DNA of 64,000 bases from Blattabacterium cuenoti (GTDB taxonomy: Bacteria; Bacteroidota; Bacteroidia; Flavobacteriales; Blattabacteriaceae). The notes under the pieces are model-generated. The model did no database searches. It was not told the DNA's origin and was given only the letters and a program-made list of their open reading frames with translations. Numbering within the stretch: the first letter of the stretch is position 1; every line of letters starts with the position of its first letter. Shown here piece after piece: positions 37,328 to 45,843 of the stretch. Where the stretch lies: the NCBI RefSeq assembly GCF_014251575.1, contig NZ_CP059191.1, positions 1-64,000 on the forward strand. Direction: 5' to 3'. The position numbers and the translations under genes are program-made.

Positions 37328-37358
37328 TTTGATACTTCTTCTTGAAATCATAATTTCA
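37328..37358 (+). promoter_or_regulatory. possible Bacteroidota-type promoter for the HD phosphodiesterase gene
   Basis: TTTG at 37328-37331, 19 bases, then TAATTTCA at 37351-37358. The first block is exact and the spacing canonical; the second has TAnnTT but lacks the final TG. The downstream ATG is at 37398. Weak because of high A+T content. Confidence 0.3.
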
Positions 37359-37397
37359 TCCTTCCGAAAAAATTGCATAGTTTCAATTTTTTAGGCA

Positions 37398-39416
37398 ATG
37401 GCTAGCTTCTTAAAGTTTTATACATATAAAAATATTGCAGATAAGATTTTAGTTCCAATTATTGCAGTCTTATCATTGACATTTTTTTTCCCAAAAAAAG
37501 AGATTTTTCAATATGAATTTTCAAAGGGTAAAAATTGGACTTACAGAGATTTATTTTCTCCGTTTGACTTTGTTGTTCAAAAAAATAGTCAAGATCTAGA
37601 TTTAGAAATAAAAAAATTGAAAGAAAATCAGAGAATATTTTTTATTCAAAACAAAAAAATAGTTAAAAACATAAAAAAAAAGCTAAAAAAAATTCCATTT
37701 CTAAAAAGAAGCAAATATTATTCCAGAATTGTTTATAAAACAGTGAACACTGTGTATAAATATGGATATATAGATTCTATTCCGGAACAAAATAAGATTT
37801 TTTGTTTTCAAAAAAACAAAAAATGGATTCCCATTTTATCCAAAAAAATTTATACTCACAAAAAGGTAAATGATGTTATTGAGAAAAATTTTTTGAAAAA
37901 TAATAGTTATCGTGCAAAAATTCTAAAAAGAATTTTAAAAAAAATTATTGTTCCAAACTTTTTTTATAACCAAAATTATACTGAATTTTTTTTTCATGAA
38001 AGAATTAAATCTATCAGTAAAATAAAATATTCTTTTACAAAAGGAGATAAAATTATCAGAAATAATGAAATGATAGATGAAAAAAAATTTCAAGTTTTAT
38101 CTTTTTTCAAAAAAGAATATGAAAATAAAGTATGGAACAAAAAAAAAGATTATTGTCTTATTATAGGATCTTTTTTAATAATTAGTATGATCTTCACTCT
38201 ATTTATATTATATCTTTTTTATTTTCAAAATAAAATATTTCATAATAATAGAGAGATGAATTTTTTAATTATTAATATATTGCTCATATCATTGATTACT
38301 ATTATAATTTTAAAATATCATTCCAAAATATTATATATAATTCCTTTTTGTATACTTCCTATAAGCATTCGCGCTTTTTTCAATTTTCACTTAAGCATCA
38401 TTATTCACTTAACAACTATTTTATTATTGTCCTTAATTACACCAAATAGTTTCGAATTTGCTTTTCTTCAAGTCACTACAGGGTTTTTAGTCATGTTAAC
38501 AAAAAAAAACATTTATAAAATGGCTAACCTTTTTATTGCTGTGGGAAAAATAACTATTACTTATATAATTACTTTTAGTTCACTTACTTTAATTCGTGAA
38601 GGGTCTTTAGAAAAAATTTCTTTTCATACTTTTTCATTATTCTTTTTTAATGGAGTTTTAACTTTATTTGTTCATCCATTAATATTTCTTTTCGAAAAAT
38701 TATTAAATCTTACTTCTGATATTTCATTATTAGAATTATCGGATACAAACACTCCTATATTAAGATTATTGTCTCAAAAAGCTCCAGGGACTTTACAACA
38801 TGTTTTAACAGTAGCAAATATTGCAGAAGAAGCAGCAGTTTCTATTGGAGCTCATTCATTATTGGTAAGAATAGGAGCTATTTATCATGATATAGGAAAA
38901 ATAAAAAAATCAAAGTTTTTTAGTGAAAATCAATATAATATAATTAATCCACATGAAAAATTAAGTCCAAAAGAAAGTGCAAAAATTATTTTAGAACATG
39001 TTCCAATTGGAATTAAGCTAGCAAAGAAATATTATTTACCTGATTCTGTGACTGATTTTATACGCACACACCATGGAAATAGTATTATTCATTATTTTTA
39101 CGAAAAACAAAAAGAAAAATTTCCAAATACAAAAGTGGATAAAAAACAATTCCAATATTCTGGACCTAAGCCTTTTTCCAAAGAAACGGCTATTGTTATG
39201 ATAGCCGACTCTGTAGAAGCAGCTTCGAAAAGTATTAAAAATCCATCTTCTAAAGATTTGGAAGACTTGGTAGAAAATGTTATTAATAAACAAAAAAAAG
39301 AAAACCAGTTTTCTAATGCGGACATTACTTTAAAAGAAATAGAAAAAGTAAAAAAAGTTCTTAAAAAGAAACTAATAAATATTTATCATACTAGAATAGA
39401 ATATCCTAATACCTAA
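37398..39416 (+). CDS. 7TM-HD family cyclic-di-AMP phosphodiesterase (PgpH-like)
   Basis: Membrane protein of 672 residues with the PgpH/YqfF architecture: an N-terminal membrane segment (about 15-33), an extracytoplasmic domain (about 35-245), a block of about seven hydrophobic helices (about 250-430) and a cytoplasmic HD domain. Metal-binding residues include the HD pair in AIYHDIGKIKKSKFF (H497, D498) and the histidines of IRTHHGNS; PGTLQHVLTVANIAEEAA supplies a further His. In characterised relatives the HD domain hydrolyses c-di-AMP to pApA; activity here is inferred. It is followed 45 bases later by the tRNA cluster. Confidence 0.85.
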   Translation: MASFLKFYTYKNIADKILVPIIAVLSLTFFFPKKEIFQYEFSKGKNWTYRDLFSPFDFVVQKNSQDLDLEIKKLKENQRIFFIQNKKIVKNIKKKLKKIPFLKRSKYYSRIVYKTVNTVYKYGYIDSIPEQNKIFCFQKNKKWIPILSKKIYTHKKVNDVIEKNFLKNNSYRAKILKRILKKIIVPNFFYNQNYTEFFFHERIKSISKIKYSFTKGDKIIRNNEMIDEKKFQVLSFFKKEYENKVWNKKKDYCLIIGSFLIISMIFTLFILYLFYFQNKIFHNNREMNFLIINILLISLITIIILKYHSKILYIIPFCILPISIRAFFNFHLSIIIHLTTILLLSLITPNSFEFAFLQVTTGFLVMLTKKNIYKMANLFIAVGKITITYIITFSSLTLIREGSLEKISFHTFSLFFFNGVLTLFVHPLIFLFEKLLNLTSDISLLELSDTNTPILRLLSQKAPGTLQHVLTVANIAEEAAVSIGAHSLLVRIGAIYHDIGKIKKSKFFSENQYNIINPHEKLSPKESAKIILEHVPIGIKLAKKYYLPDSVTDFIRTHHGNSIIHYFYEKQKEKFPNTKVDKKQFQYSGPKPFSKETAIVMIADSVEAASKSIKNPSSKDLEDLVENVINKQKKENQFSNADITLKEIEKVKKVLKKKLINIYHTRIEYPNT

Positions 39417-39460
39417 TTATTTGTTTATTTAATAGATCTCCTTTAGATTTGTATTCTTTC

Positions 39461-39546
39461 GGAGAGTTGCCGGAGTGGTTAACGGAACAGTTTGCTAAAC
39501 TGTCGGTATATAAAATATCGCGTGGGTTCGAATCCCACATTCTCCG
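39461..39546 (+). tRNA. tRNA-Ser (anticodon GCU)
   Basis: Acceptor GGAGAGT (39461-39467) pairs with ATTCTCC (39539-39545), discriminator G at 39546. The anticodon stem ACAGT/ACTGT encloses TTGCTAA, anticodon GCT at 39494-39496. A long variable arm (GTATATAAAATATCG region) and T-arm GGGTTCGAATCCC identify a class II serine tRNA for AGC/AGU. CCA is not encoded. Confidence 0.97.
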
Positions 39547-39552
39547 CAACAA

Positions 39553-39627
39553 CGGGGTATAGCGTAGTTTGGTTATCGCGCCTGGTTTGGGACCAGGAGA
39601 TCGTAGGTTCAAATCCTGCTACCCCGA
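39553..39627 (+). tRNA. tRNA-Pro (anticodon UGG)
   Basis: Acceptor CGGGGTA (39553-39559) pairs with TACCCCG (39620-39626), discriminator A at 39627. The anticodon stem CCTGG/CCAGG encloses TTTGGGA with anticodon TGG at 39588-39590. T-arm AGGTTCAAATCCT. Starts six bases after tRNA-Ser; CCA is not encoded. Confidence 0.97.
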
Positions 39628-39637
39628 TCTGCAATTA

Positions 39638-39711
39638 GATCACGTGGCTCAAATGGATAGAGCAACTGCCTTCTAAGCAGTAGGTTACAGGTTCGAGTCC
39701 TGTCGTGATCA
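39638..39711 (+). tRNA. tRNA-Arg (anticodon UCU)
   Basis: Acceptor GATCACG (39638-39644) pairs with CGTGATC (39704-39710), discriminator A at 39711. The anticodon stem ACTGC/GCAGT encloses CTTCTAA with anticodon TCT at 39672-39674, reading the AGA/AGG codons that dominate this A+T-rich genome. T-arm CAGGTTCGAGTCCTG. Its last three bases are the complement of the clpP stop codon. Confidence 0.97.
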
Positions 39712-40419
39712 TCTCTTTCCTTCTAGGACTTCATCTATCATTCCGTATTTTTTGGCTTCTTGAGAAGTCATCCAATAATCTCTATCTGAGTCTTTTTCTA
39801 TTTTTTCAATAGGGACTTCCGAATGTTTCGATATAATTTCGTAAAGTTCTTTTTTCAACTTCAAAATTTCGCGAACTGTAATTTCAATATCTGAAGCTTG
39901 TCCTTGTGTCCCCCCTATAGGTTGATGGATCATGATTCTTGAATGTTTTAATGCAGATCTTTTATTTTTTACTCCTGCACAAAGTAAAACAGCTGCCATA
40001 GATGCAGCCATTCCAGTACAAATGGTAGCTACATCTGGTTCTACAATTTGCATGGTGTCATATATCCCTAATCCTGCATAAACATCTCCTCCTGGAGAAT
40101 TAATATAAATTTGTATGTCTTTCACAGAATCTACAGACTGTAAAAACAATAATTGAGCTTGTACTATATTAGCTACTTGGTCTTCTATAGGAGTTCCTAA
40201 AAAAATAACTCGATCCATCATTAAACGAGAAAAAACATCCATTTGAGCTACATTTAGCTTTCTTTCTTCAACAATATAAGGTGTCATTGATTGAATAATA
40301 TATTCATCTATCATTAAACTATTGATTTTTTTATGCTTAGTTGCATACAGCATAAATTCTTTTGAATTTTTTCGATAATCCATTTTCTTATGTTGAAAAA
40401 TTTGATCAAAGTTACTCAT
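39709..40419 (-). CDS. clpP: ATP-dependent Clp protease proteolytic subunit
   Basis: Serine peptidase that forms the double-heptamer chamber fed by ClpX or ClpC. The catalytic triad is visible: S140 in CTGMAASMAAVLL, H165 in IMIHQPIGG and Asp in EKIEKDSDRD (D210). 236 residues including an N-terminal extension of about 45 residues before the conserved core, longer than the E. coli propeptide. The stop codon TGA overlaps the 3' end of the convergent tRNA-Arg by three bases. A ClpC ATPase that could partner it begins at 63372; tmRNA-tagged proteins are expected substrates. Confidence 0.96.
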   Translation of the reverse strand: MSNFDQIFQHKKMDYRKNSKEFMLYATKHKKINSLMIDEYIIQSMTPYIVEERKLNVAQMDVFSRLMMDRVIFLGTPIEDQVANIVQAQLLFLQSVDSVKDIQIYINSPGGDVYAGLGIYDTMQIVEPDVATICTGMAASMAAVLLCAGVKNKRSALKHSRIMIHQPIGGTQGQASDIEITVREILKLKKELYEIISKHSEVPIEKIEKDSDRDYWMTSQEAKKYGMIDEVLEGKR

Positions 40420-40512
40420 AATTAATCTCTATTTCTATGCAAAACTTTGCAAAAAAATTTATACATACATAAAAAATACAGAAATTAGGAACTTTTAATT
40501 TTAAAAAAAGCA

Positions 40513-41979
40513 TTGAATTTGTACAAAAAATTAGCAATACAAACAATTATCTATTCTATAGGATCAATTTTACCAAAAATTATTAATTATGCTTTTTTAA
40601 AATTTTTTACTGTTTCTTTAAAAAGAGAAGAATTTTCTCTTTATACAGATATGTATGCTTTATCTTTTATGGTTATAGGATTTCTTTCTTTTGGATTAGA
40701 AAATACTTATTTTAGATTTTTATATAAAAAAAATTACAACAAAGAAACTATTTTTTCAACGGGTGTTATAATACAATTATTGATTACCTCTTTTTTTTTA
40801 ATTATTTCTGTTAACTCAATTAAATATTTAATTTCTATCGCTGGGTATCAGAATCATCCAGAATATTTTCTTATGTTCTTCTTAATCATATTTTTTGACA
40901 CAATTTGTATTCTTCCTATGGCTTGGCTTCGTGCGAATGAAAAACCGTTAAAACACACTGTTATAAATATAATAAATATACTCATCCAATCATTTTTAAT
41001 AATATATATGTTTTTTTGTTCTAACAATCTTTATATCAAAGGAACTTGTTTCTTTTTTATTTTTGAATGGATAAATTCGTTCACAGATAGAACAGGTTAT
41101 ATATTTTTTGCAAACATGATATCATCCTTAAGTAATTTATTTTTAGTGCTTCCTATTCTTTTCAAAAAAGTAATTCTAAAAAGATTTAACAAAATTCTTG
41201 CCAAAAAAATGTTAAATTATGGAATTCCTATTATGTTAGGAACTATTGCTTTTTCTATTAATGAAAATCTTGATAAAATATTGATCAAAAGATGGGTTTC
41301 CGATGAAATTAACGGATCTTATTCTGCTTGTTATAAAATAGCATCTTTTATGAGTTTGTATATCAGAATTTTTCGATTGGGAATCGAACCTTTTTTTTTT
41401 AAAAAATCAGTGGATTCTGATGCAAAATATTATTATGAAGAAATTAACTATATGTTTATTCTTTTCGGATTAATTTTTTATGTATTAATATGTGGAAATA
41501 TCCCCATGTTTGTAGAATTTTTTATTGATCAAAAATATCACTTCGCAATGTCCATTATTCCTATAATAATGATGGGAAATTTATTTTTAGGAGTTTATAC
41601 GAATCTATCCATATTTTATAAAGTAATAGATAAACCTATTATAGGAACTTATATCTCCTTAATAGGAGTATTAATCACTTTTTTATTTAATATTATTTTT
41701 ATTTTAATTCCTAATAGTAGTTTTATGATCCCTGCTTGGGGAACTTTAGCATCGTATGGATGCATGTTAATCATTTTATACATTTGGGGGAAAAAAAAAT
41801 TTTTTAAATTTTGTAGAAAAATAAGAAATATCATAATTCATTTTTTATTTGCAATTTTTTTAGTTATTGTGATCAATAAAAAGAAAGAAATGATGTTTAG
41901 CTTCTTTTTTCAATTCCTATATTTGACAATTATTTTATTTATTGAAAAAAAAAGATTGATTAATTTAATTAAATATTAA
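40513..41979 (+). CDS. polysaccharide/lipid-carrier flippase (MOP superfamily)
   Basis: Polytopic membrane protein of 488 residues with about 12-14 hydrophobic segments, resembling the Wzx/polysaccharide biosynthesis branch of the MOP flippases (start LYKKLAIQTIIYSIGSILPK, middle YGIPIMLGTIAFSINENLDK). These move lipid-linked sugars across the inner membrane. With no O-antigen cluster around it, the substrate is unclear; lipid II or a surface glycan precursor are both possible (inference). TTG start. A T10A6 tract lies at 41391-41406. Followed 14 bases later by the dUTPase-like gene, a flavobacterial arrangement. Confidence 0.8.
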   Translation: MNLYKKLAIQTIIYSIGSILPKIINYAFLKFFTVSLKREEFSLYTDMYALSFMVIGFLSFGLENTYFRFLYKKNYNKETIFSTGVIIQLLITSFFLIISVNSIKYLISIAGYQNHPEYFLMFFLIIFFDTICILPMAWLRANEKPLKHTVINIINILIQSFLIIYMFFCSNNLYIKGTCFFFIFEWINSFTDRTGYIFFANMISSLSNLFLVLPILFKKVILKRFNKILAKKMLNYGIPIMLGTIAFSINENLDKILIKRWVSDEINGSYSACYKIASFMSLYIRIFRLGIEPFFFKKSVDSDAKYYYEEINYMFILFGLIFYVLICGNIPMFVEFFIDQKYHFAMSIIPIIMMGNLFLGVYTNLSIFYKVIDKPIIGTYISLIGVLITFLFNIIFILIPNSSFMIPAWGTLASYGCMLIILYIWGKKKFFKFCRKIRNIIIHFLFAIFLVIVINKKKEMMFSFFFQFLYLTIILFIEKKRLINLIKY

Positions 41980-41993
41980 AAGTAGATTATCGT

Positions 41994-42374
41994 GTGATAA
42001 AAAATGGATACCAATTAACTTTAATTGCCAATATAGAAAAATCTATTTCCATTAATTTTATGGAAAGAAAATTGATATCAACAGGCATTTTTATTCAATT
42101 TCCTAAAAAAATTAAGTATCATTTTTTTTTGAAGAAAAAATTCATTGAAGCTATTTGCGTCATTCATATTACAAAAAATAAAAAAAATACGGTTTTATGT
42201 CAAGAAATTAAAATGATTATAACAAACGTTTTGTTTGAAACTATGAAAATTAGATCCAATGAAAAACTAGCTGTAGTAAACATATTTCAAGGAACCCAAA
42301 TAAAATGGGAAAAATGTTCTATTTTAAATACAAGTATGAGAGGATGCAATAGTTTTGGAAGTACTGGGATATGA
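41994..42374 (+). CDS. dut: degenerate dUTPase-like protein
   Basis: Recognised as a dUTP diphosphatase homologue by two segments and by gene order. MERKLISTGIFIQFP (23-37) aligns with the flavobacterial LERTIVKTGLFIELP region, and the C-terminal MRGCNSFGSTGI corresponds to motif 5 (RGxGGFGSTG). Elsewhere the enzyme motifs have decayed: motif 1 (AGxDLxA) is replaced near GYQLTLIAN, motif 2 (RSG) is absent, and motif 3 with the catalytic Asp is replaced around KNTVLCQEI. 126 residues versus about 144. The frame is intact, so it may be a surviving protein with altered function or an early pseudogene. GTG start. Lies between flippase and nucleotidyltransferase. Confidence 0.72.
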   Translation: MIKNGYQLTLIANIEKSISINFMERKLISTGIFIQFPKKIKYHFFLKKKFIEAICVIHITKNKKNTVLCQEIKMIITNVLFETMKIRSNEKLAVVNIFQGTQIKWEKCSILNTSMRGCNSFGSTGI

Positions 42375-42406
42375 AAAAATAATACATATATAACAAATGA
42401 TGTGAT

Positions 42407-43423
42407 ATGAAAATTATAATTCCTATGGCTGGAAAAGGATTGCGTTTGCATCCGCACACTTTAAGCACTCCAAAACCATTAATCCATATAGCAGGAAAAA
42501 CAATTTTGAGAAGATTGTTGGAAAGTTTATCCGGAGTTATAAAAATTTTTTCTGTACAAGAAATTGTTTTCATTATAGGAAATGACGGAGAAAATATTGA
42601 AAAAAAATTAATCCAATTAGCTAATGAGATAGGAGTTAATCCTATTATCTATTATCAAATCACTCCACTTGGAACGGCAGATGCCTTGTTAAAAGCTAAA
42701 AATTCATTGAATGGAGGACCGATAATCATTATTTTTTCCGATACTTTATTTTATAATACTTCTTTGGAAAAGGAAATTACTAACAAAGTAGATAACATTA
42801 TATGGACAAAAAAAGTTAAAAATCCTCATTCATTTGGAGTGGTAAAATGTGATTCTTCGGAAATTATTACTCATTTTATAGAAAAGCCAAATAATTATGT
42901 TTCTGATCTAGCAATCATCGGTCTTTATTATTTTAGAGATAGTCTTTTTTTAAGGAAAGAACTCCAATCTTTAGATAAAAAAAGAAAAAATGAACAAGAA
43001 TATCAATTAACATCTGTTTTAGAAAATATGAGAAAAAAAGGAGAAAAATTTATCAGCAAACAAGTTCAAGAATGGATGGATTTTGGAAATAAAAAAAGAA
43101 CCATTTCTTCTAATTCAAAAATATTATCTATAGAACACAATCATTCTCAATTGATTCATGAAAAAGCAATCATAAGAGATAGTTTAATTATAAAACCTTG
43201 TTCAATCGGAGAAAATACAAGCATTGAGAATAGCATCATAGGCCCTTATGTTTCAATAGGAAAAAATACAAAAGTAAAAAATAGTAATATAAGAAGATCT
43301 TTGATTCAGGACAATACAAAAATACAATATGCAAATTTGCATAATTCTATGATAGGAAATCACATCTATTATATCGAAAAAGCAAAAAAAGTAAGTTTAG
43401 GCGATTATTCTGTTTTCAATTAA
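42407..43423 (+). CDS. sugar-phosphate nucleotidyltransferase
   Basis: NTP-transferase that activates a sugar phosphate to an NDP-sugar, 338 residues. The N-terminal Rossmann-like domain has MKIIIPMAGKGLRLHPHTLS with STPKPLIHIAGK, the nucleotide-binding signature GxGxRLxPxTxxxPKPL, and the metal/sugar region IIIFSDTLFY. The C-terminal part carries hexapeptide repeats (SIGENTSIENSIIGPYVSIG), a left-handed beta helix as in GlmU or mannose-1-P guanylyltransferases. The exact sugar cannot be read. Follows the dUTPase-like gene by 32 bases and precedes tatA. Confidence 0.86.
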   Translation: MKIIIPMAGKGLRLHPHTLSTPKPLIHIAGKTILRRLLESLSGVIKIFSVQEIVFIIGNDGENIEKKLIQLANEIGVNPIIYYQITPLGTADALLKAKNSLNGGPIIIIFSDTLFYNTSLEKEITNKVDNIIWTKKVKNPHSFGVVKCDSSEIITHFIEKPNNYVSDLAIIGLYYFRDSLFLRKELQSLDKKRKNEQEYQLTSVLENMRKKGEKFISKQVQEWMDFGNKKRTISSNSKILSIEHNHSQLIHEKAIIRDSLIIKPCSIGENTSIENSIIGPYVSIGKNTKVKNSNIRRSLIQDNTKIQYANLHNSMIGNHIYYIEKAKKVSLGDYSVFN

Positions 43424-43473
43424 TAAAATCAAAATTCATAATTTTTTTTATATTTGATAAAAAATCCCGTTGA

Positions 43474-43665
43474 ATGGATTTCATTTCTATTTTTTTAATA
43501 CTACTTGGAACTTTTGGAACCACAGAAATTGTGGTGATTGTCATTCTTGCACTTTTACTTTTCGGTGGTAAAAAAATACCGGAATTAATGAAAGGATTAG
43601 GGACAGGATTGAAAGAATTCAAAAAAGCTTCTGAAGGAAAAGATTCAGAATCTGAAAAAGAATAA
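43474..43665 (+). CDS. tatA: Sec-independent protein translocase TatA
   Basis: Pore-forming subunit of the twin-arginine system that exports folded proteins. The 63-residue protein has the family layout: one N-terminal membrane helix (about 15-32, [17 protein letters not shown]), the hinge [16 protein letters not shown] and an amphipathic helix GLKEFKKA, then a short charged tail. TatC is not in the window. A TATATTTG block at 43449-43456 resembles a -7 element, but there is no TTTG at the right distance. Confidence 0.93.
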   Translation: MDFISIFLILLGTFGTTEIVVIVILALLLFGGKKIPELMKGLGTGLKEFKKASEGKDSESEKE

Positions 43666-43723
43666 AAAAATTTATTTCATTTTACGTTTGTTCATTCGTA
43701 CTTTTTTTCTACAATTTGAGATA

Positions 43724-44788
43724 ATGGCAACGATAACGATAAAAAATATTATGTTTTTTATGCTCATATTAAAAAGTTTGATTGTTCAATCTGCATCAAA
43801 GCACTTTTTGGAACAAAAAAATGTAATTAATTTTCATAAAGATATTTTTGATAAAAAATTAGATTTAAATAACATTTATACAGAAAAATTATGGAAAAAA
43901 ATGCTTGTAGGGAAAAAAAAATCTTTATCTAGTAAGAAATTATCTCATAAAAAAAATATTGTTATTACTAATATAGATTCTGAAAAACTTCAATTAAGAT
44001 TGAATTTTTTAAATAAAAGATCTAAAACTAAGATGCTTAAATACAACAGCATAGTGCATGCTTCTGTAGAAAGTTATCTTCGTATGGGAAAATATATAGA
44101 AAAAATTATTTCATTGTCAGATTTTTATTTTCCTATGTTTGAAGAAAAACTTGAAAACTATCGTCTTCCAAAAGAATTAAAATATTTAGCTATTATAGAA
44201 TCAAATTTAAATCCTGTTATTACCTCCAAAGCAGGAGCTCAAGGAATTTGGCAATTCATGCCTGAAACTGGAAAAATATATGATCTCAACATTAATAATA
44301 TTTATGATGAAAGAAATGATCCTGTCAAATCAACGGAAGCAGCTTGCCGTTATTTAAAATTTCTATATAAAAAAATAGGAAATTGGGAATTAGTCTTAGC
44401 TGCTTATAATGCTGGTCCAGGTACTGTAGATAAAATATTGCAAAATCATCAAAACAGAAAAGATTTCTGGGGTTTATGGGAATTTTTTCCAAAAGAAACT
44501 CAAAATTATGTTCCAAAATTTATTGCCATTAATTATGTAATGAATTACTATAAGGAACACAATATTTACACATATCGCTCCTATCCCTACAAATATAAAT
44601 ATAAAGAAACAGTCCTAATCCCTGTCAAAGAAACAATTTCTTTGAAATTTTTTGCCTATAGTTTAAATATGTCTTATCAAGATTTAATTCTTCTAAATCC
44701 ACAATATCTTGTGGATCTTATTCCTCCTGGAAATAAGTTTTTTTTGAGATTGCCAAAAAACAAAGTTTCCTTTTTAAAAAAAAAATAG
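43724..44788 (+). CDS. membrane-bound lytic murein transglycosylase with LysM (MltD-like)
   Basis: Cleaves peptidoglycan glycan strands. A signal-like hydrophobic segment near the N-terminus (KNIMFFMLILKSLIVQSAS) is followed by the SLT domain with the catalytic Glu in LAIIESNLNP, then KAGAQGIWQFMPETGKIYDL and LAAYNAGPGTV. A single C-terminal LysM-like repeat (ISLKFFAYSLNMSYQDLILL) binds glycan. I prefer the ATG at 43724; a TTG at 43688 in the same frame would add 12 residues. Placement after tatA in an envelope-gene run fits. Needed for wall turnover in a symbiont that keeps the Mre machinery. Confidence 0.88.
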   Translation: MATITIKNIMFFMLILKSLIVQSASKHFLEQKNVINFHKDIFDKKLDLNNIYTEKLWKKMLVGKKKSLSSKKLSHKKNIVITNIDSEKLQLRLNFLNKRSKTKMLKYNSIVHASVESYLRMGKYIEKIISLSDFYFPMFEEKLENYRLPKELKYLAIIESNLNPVITSKAGAQGIWQFMPETGKIYDLNINNIYDERNDPVKSTEAACRYLKFLYKKIGNWELVLAAYNAGPGTVDKILQNHQNRKDFWGLWEFFPKETQNYVPKFIAINYVMNYYKEHNIYTYRSYPYKYKYKETVLIPVKETISLKFFAYSLNMSYQDLILLNPQYLVDLIPPGNKFFLRLPKNKVSFLKKK

Positions 44789-44839
44789 GGAAGCATATAT
44801 TATTATAATAACTAAAGTTTCCTTAACATTTTCAAAATT

Positions 44840-45835
44840 ATGAACGAAAAAATTGAACAAAAAAGAAAATCTTTAGAACTTGTTCTAGAAAAAATGGATA
44901 AAATATATGGGAAAGGAACTGTTATGCGAATGGGAGATTCTCATATAGGAAATTTAGAAATTGTTTCTTCTGGATCTTTAAGTTTAGATATAGCTTTGGG
45001 AATAAAAGGATTTCCAAAAGGTCGTATTATTGAAATATTTGGACCAGAATCTTCAGGAAAAACTACTTTAGCATTACATGCAATAAATCAATCTCAAAAA
45101 TTAGGAGGTTTTGCTAGTTTTATTGATGCTGAACATGCTTTTGATTGTCTTTATGCTCAAAAAATAGGAGTTAACATCAAAGAATTAATAATCTCTCAAC
45201 CAGATAATGGGGAACAAGCGCTTGAAATAGTAGATAATTTAATTAGATCTGGTGTTATTGATATGATCGTGGTTGATTCTGTGGCAGCTTTAACTCCTAA
45301 AAGTGAAATAGAAGGAGAAATGGGTGATTCTAAAATAGGATTACAAGCTAGATTAATGTCTCAAGCTTTGAGAAAGCTAACTTCTAGTATAGGAAAATCA
45401 AAAAGCATACTCATATTTATTAATCAATTAAGAGAAAAAATCGGAGTTTATGGAAATCCGGAAGTTACAACAGGCGGAAATGCCTTGAAATTTTATTCAT
45501 CAATTCGATTAGACATCCGAAAAGGAAATCAAATTAAGAATGGAGAAAAAATATTAGGAAATAGAACAAAAGTAAAAGTAGTGAAAAATAAACTTTCTCC
45601 TCCTTTTAAAATTGCTGAATTTGATATAATGTACGGTGAAGGTATTTCAAAAATAGGTGAAATACTGGATTTAGGAGTTGATTTAGGAATTATTAAAAAA
45701 AATGCATCTTGGTTTAGTTATGGAGACATGAAATTAGGTCAAGGAAGAGATTCTGTCAAAGAATTTTTAAAAGAAAAGAAAAACATTATAAATGAAATAC
45801 AAAAAAATATAATAAATCAATATATTCAAAAATAG
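44840..45835 (+). CDS. recA: recombinase RecA
   Basis: ATP-dependent strand-exchange protein for homologous recombination and repair. Walker A GPESSGKT is at residues 68-75, Walker B in [12 protein letters not shown], the L1/L2 DNA-binding region in [20 protein letters not shown] and the C-terminal KNKLSPPFK segment. 331 residues; the acidic C-terminal tail seen in E. coli is reduced to a short lysine/asparagine-rich end. All core motifs are intact, so recombination capacity appears retained. Upstream gap of 51 bases; no convincing SOS box is seen. Confidence 0.97.
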   Translation: MNEKIEQKRKSLELVLEKMDKIYGKGTVMRMGDSHIGNLEIVSSGSLSLDIALGIKGFPKGRIIEIFGPESSGKTTLALHAINQSQKLGGFASFIDAEHAFDCLYAQKIGVNIKELIISQPDNGEQALEIVDNLIRSGVIDMIVVDSVAALTPKSEIEGEMGDSKIGLQARLMSQALRKLTSSIGKSKSILIFINQLREKIGVYGNPEVTTGGNALKFYSSIRLDIRKGNQIKNGEKILGNRTKVKVVKNKLSPPFKIAEFDIMYGEGISKIGEILDLGVDLGIIKKNASWFSYGDMKLGQGRDSVKEFLKEKKNIINEIQKNIINQYIQK

Positions 45836-45843
45836 AAAGTGAT

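Noticed and set aside
39406..39612. 68-codon frame across the tRNA cluster on the minus strand
   Set aside because: It is the complement of tRNA-Ser and tRNA-Pro; RNA structure explains the sequence fully.
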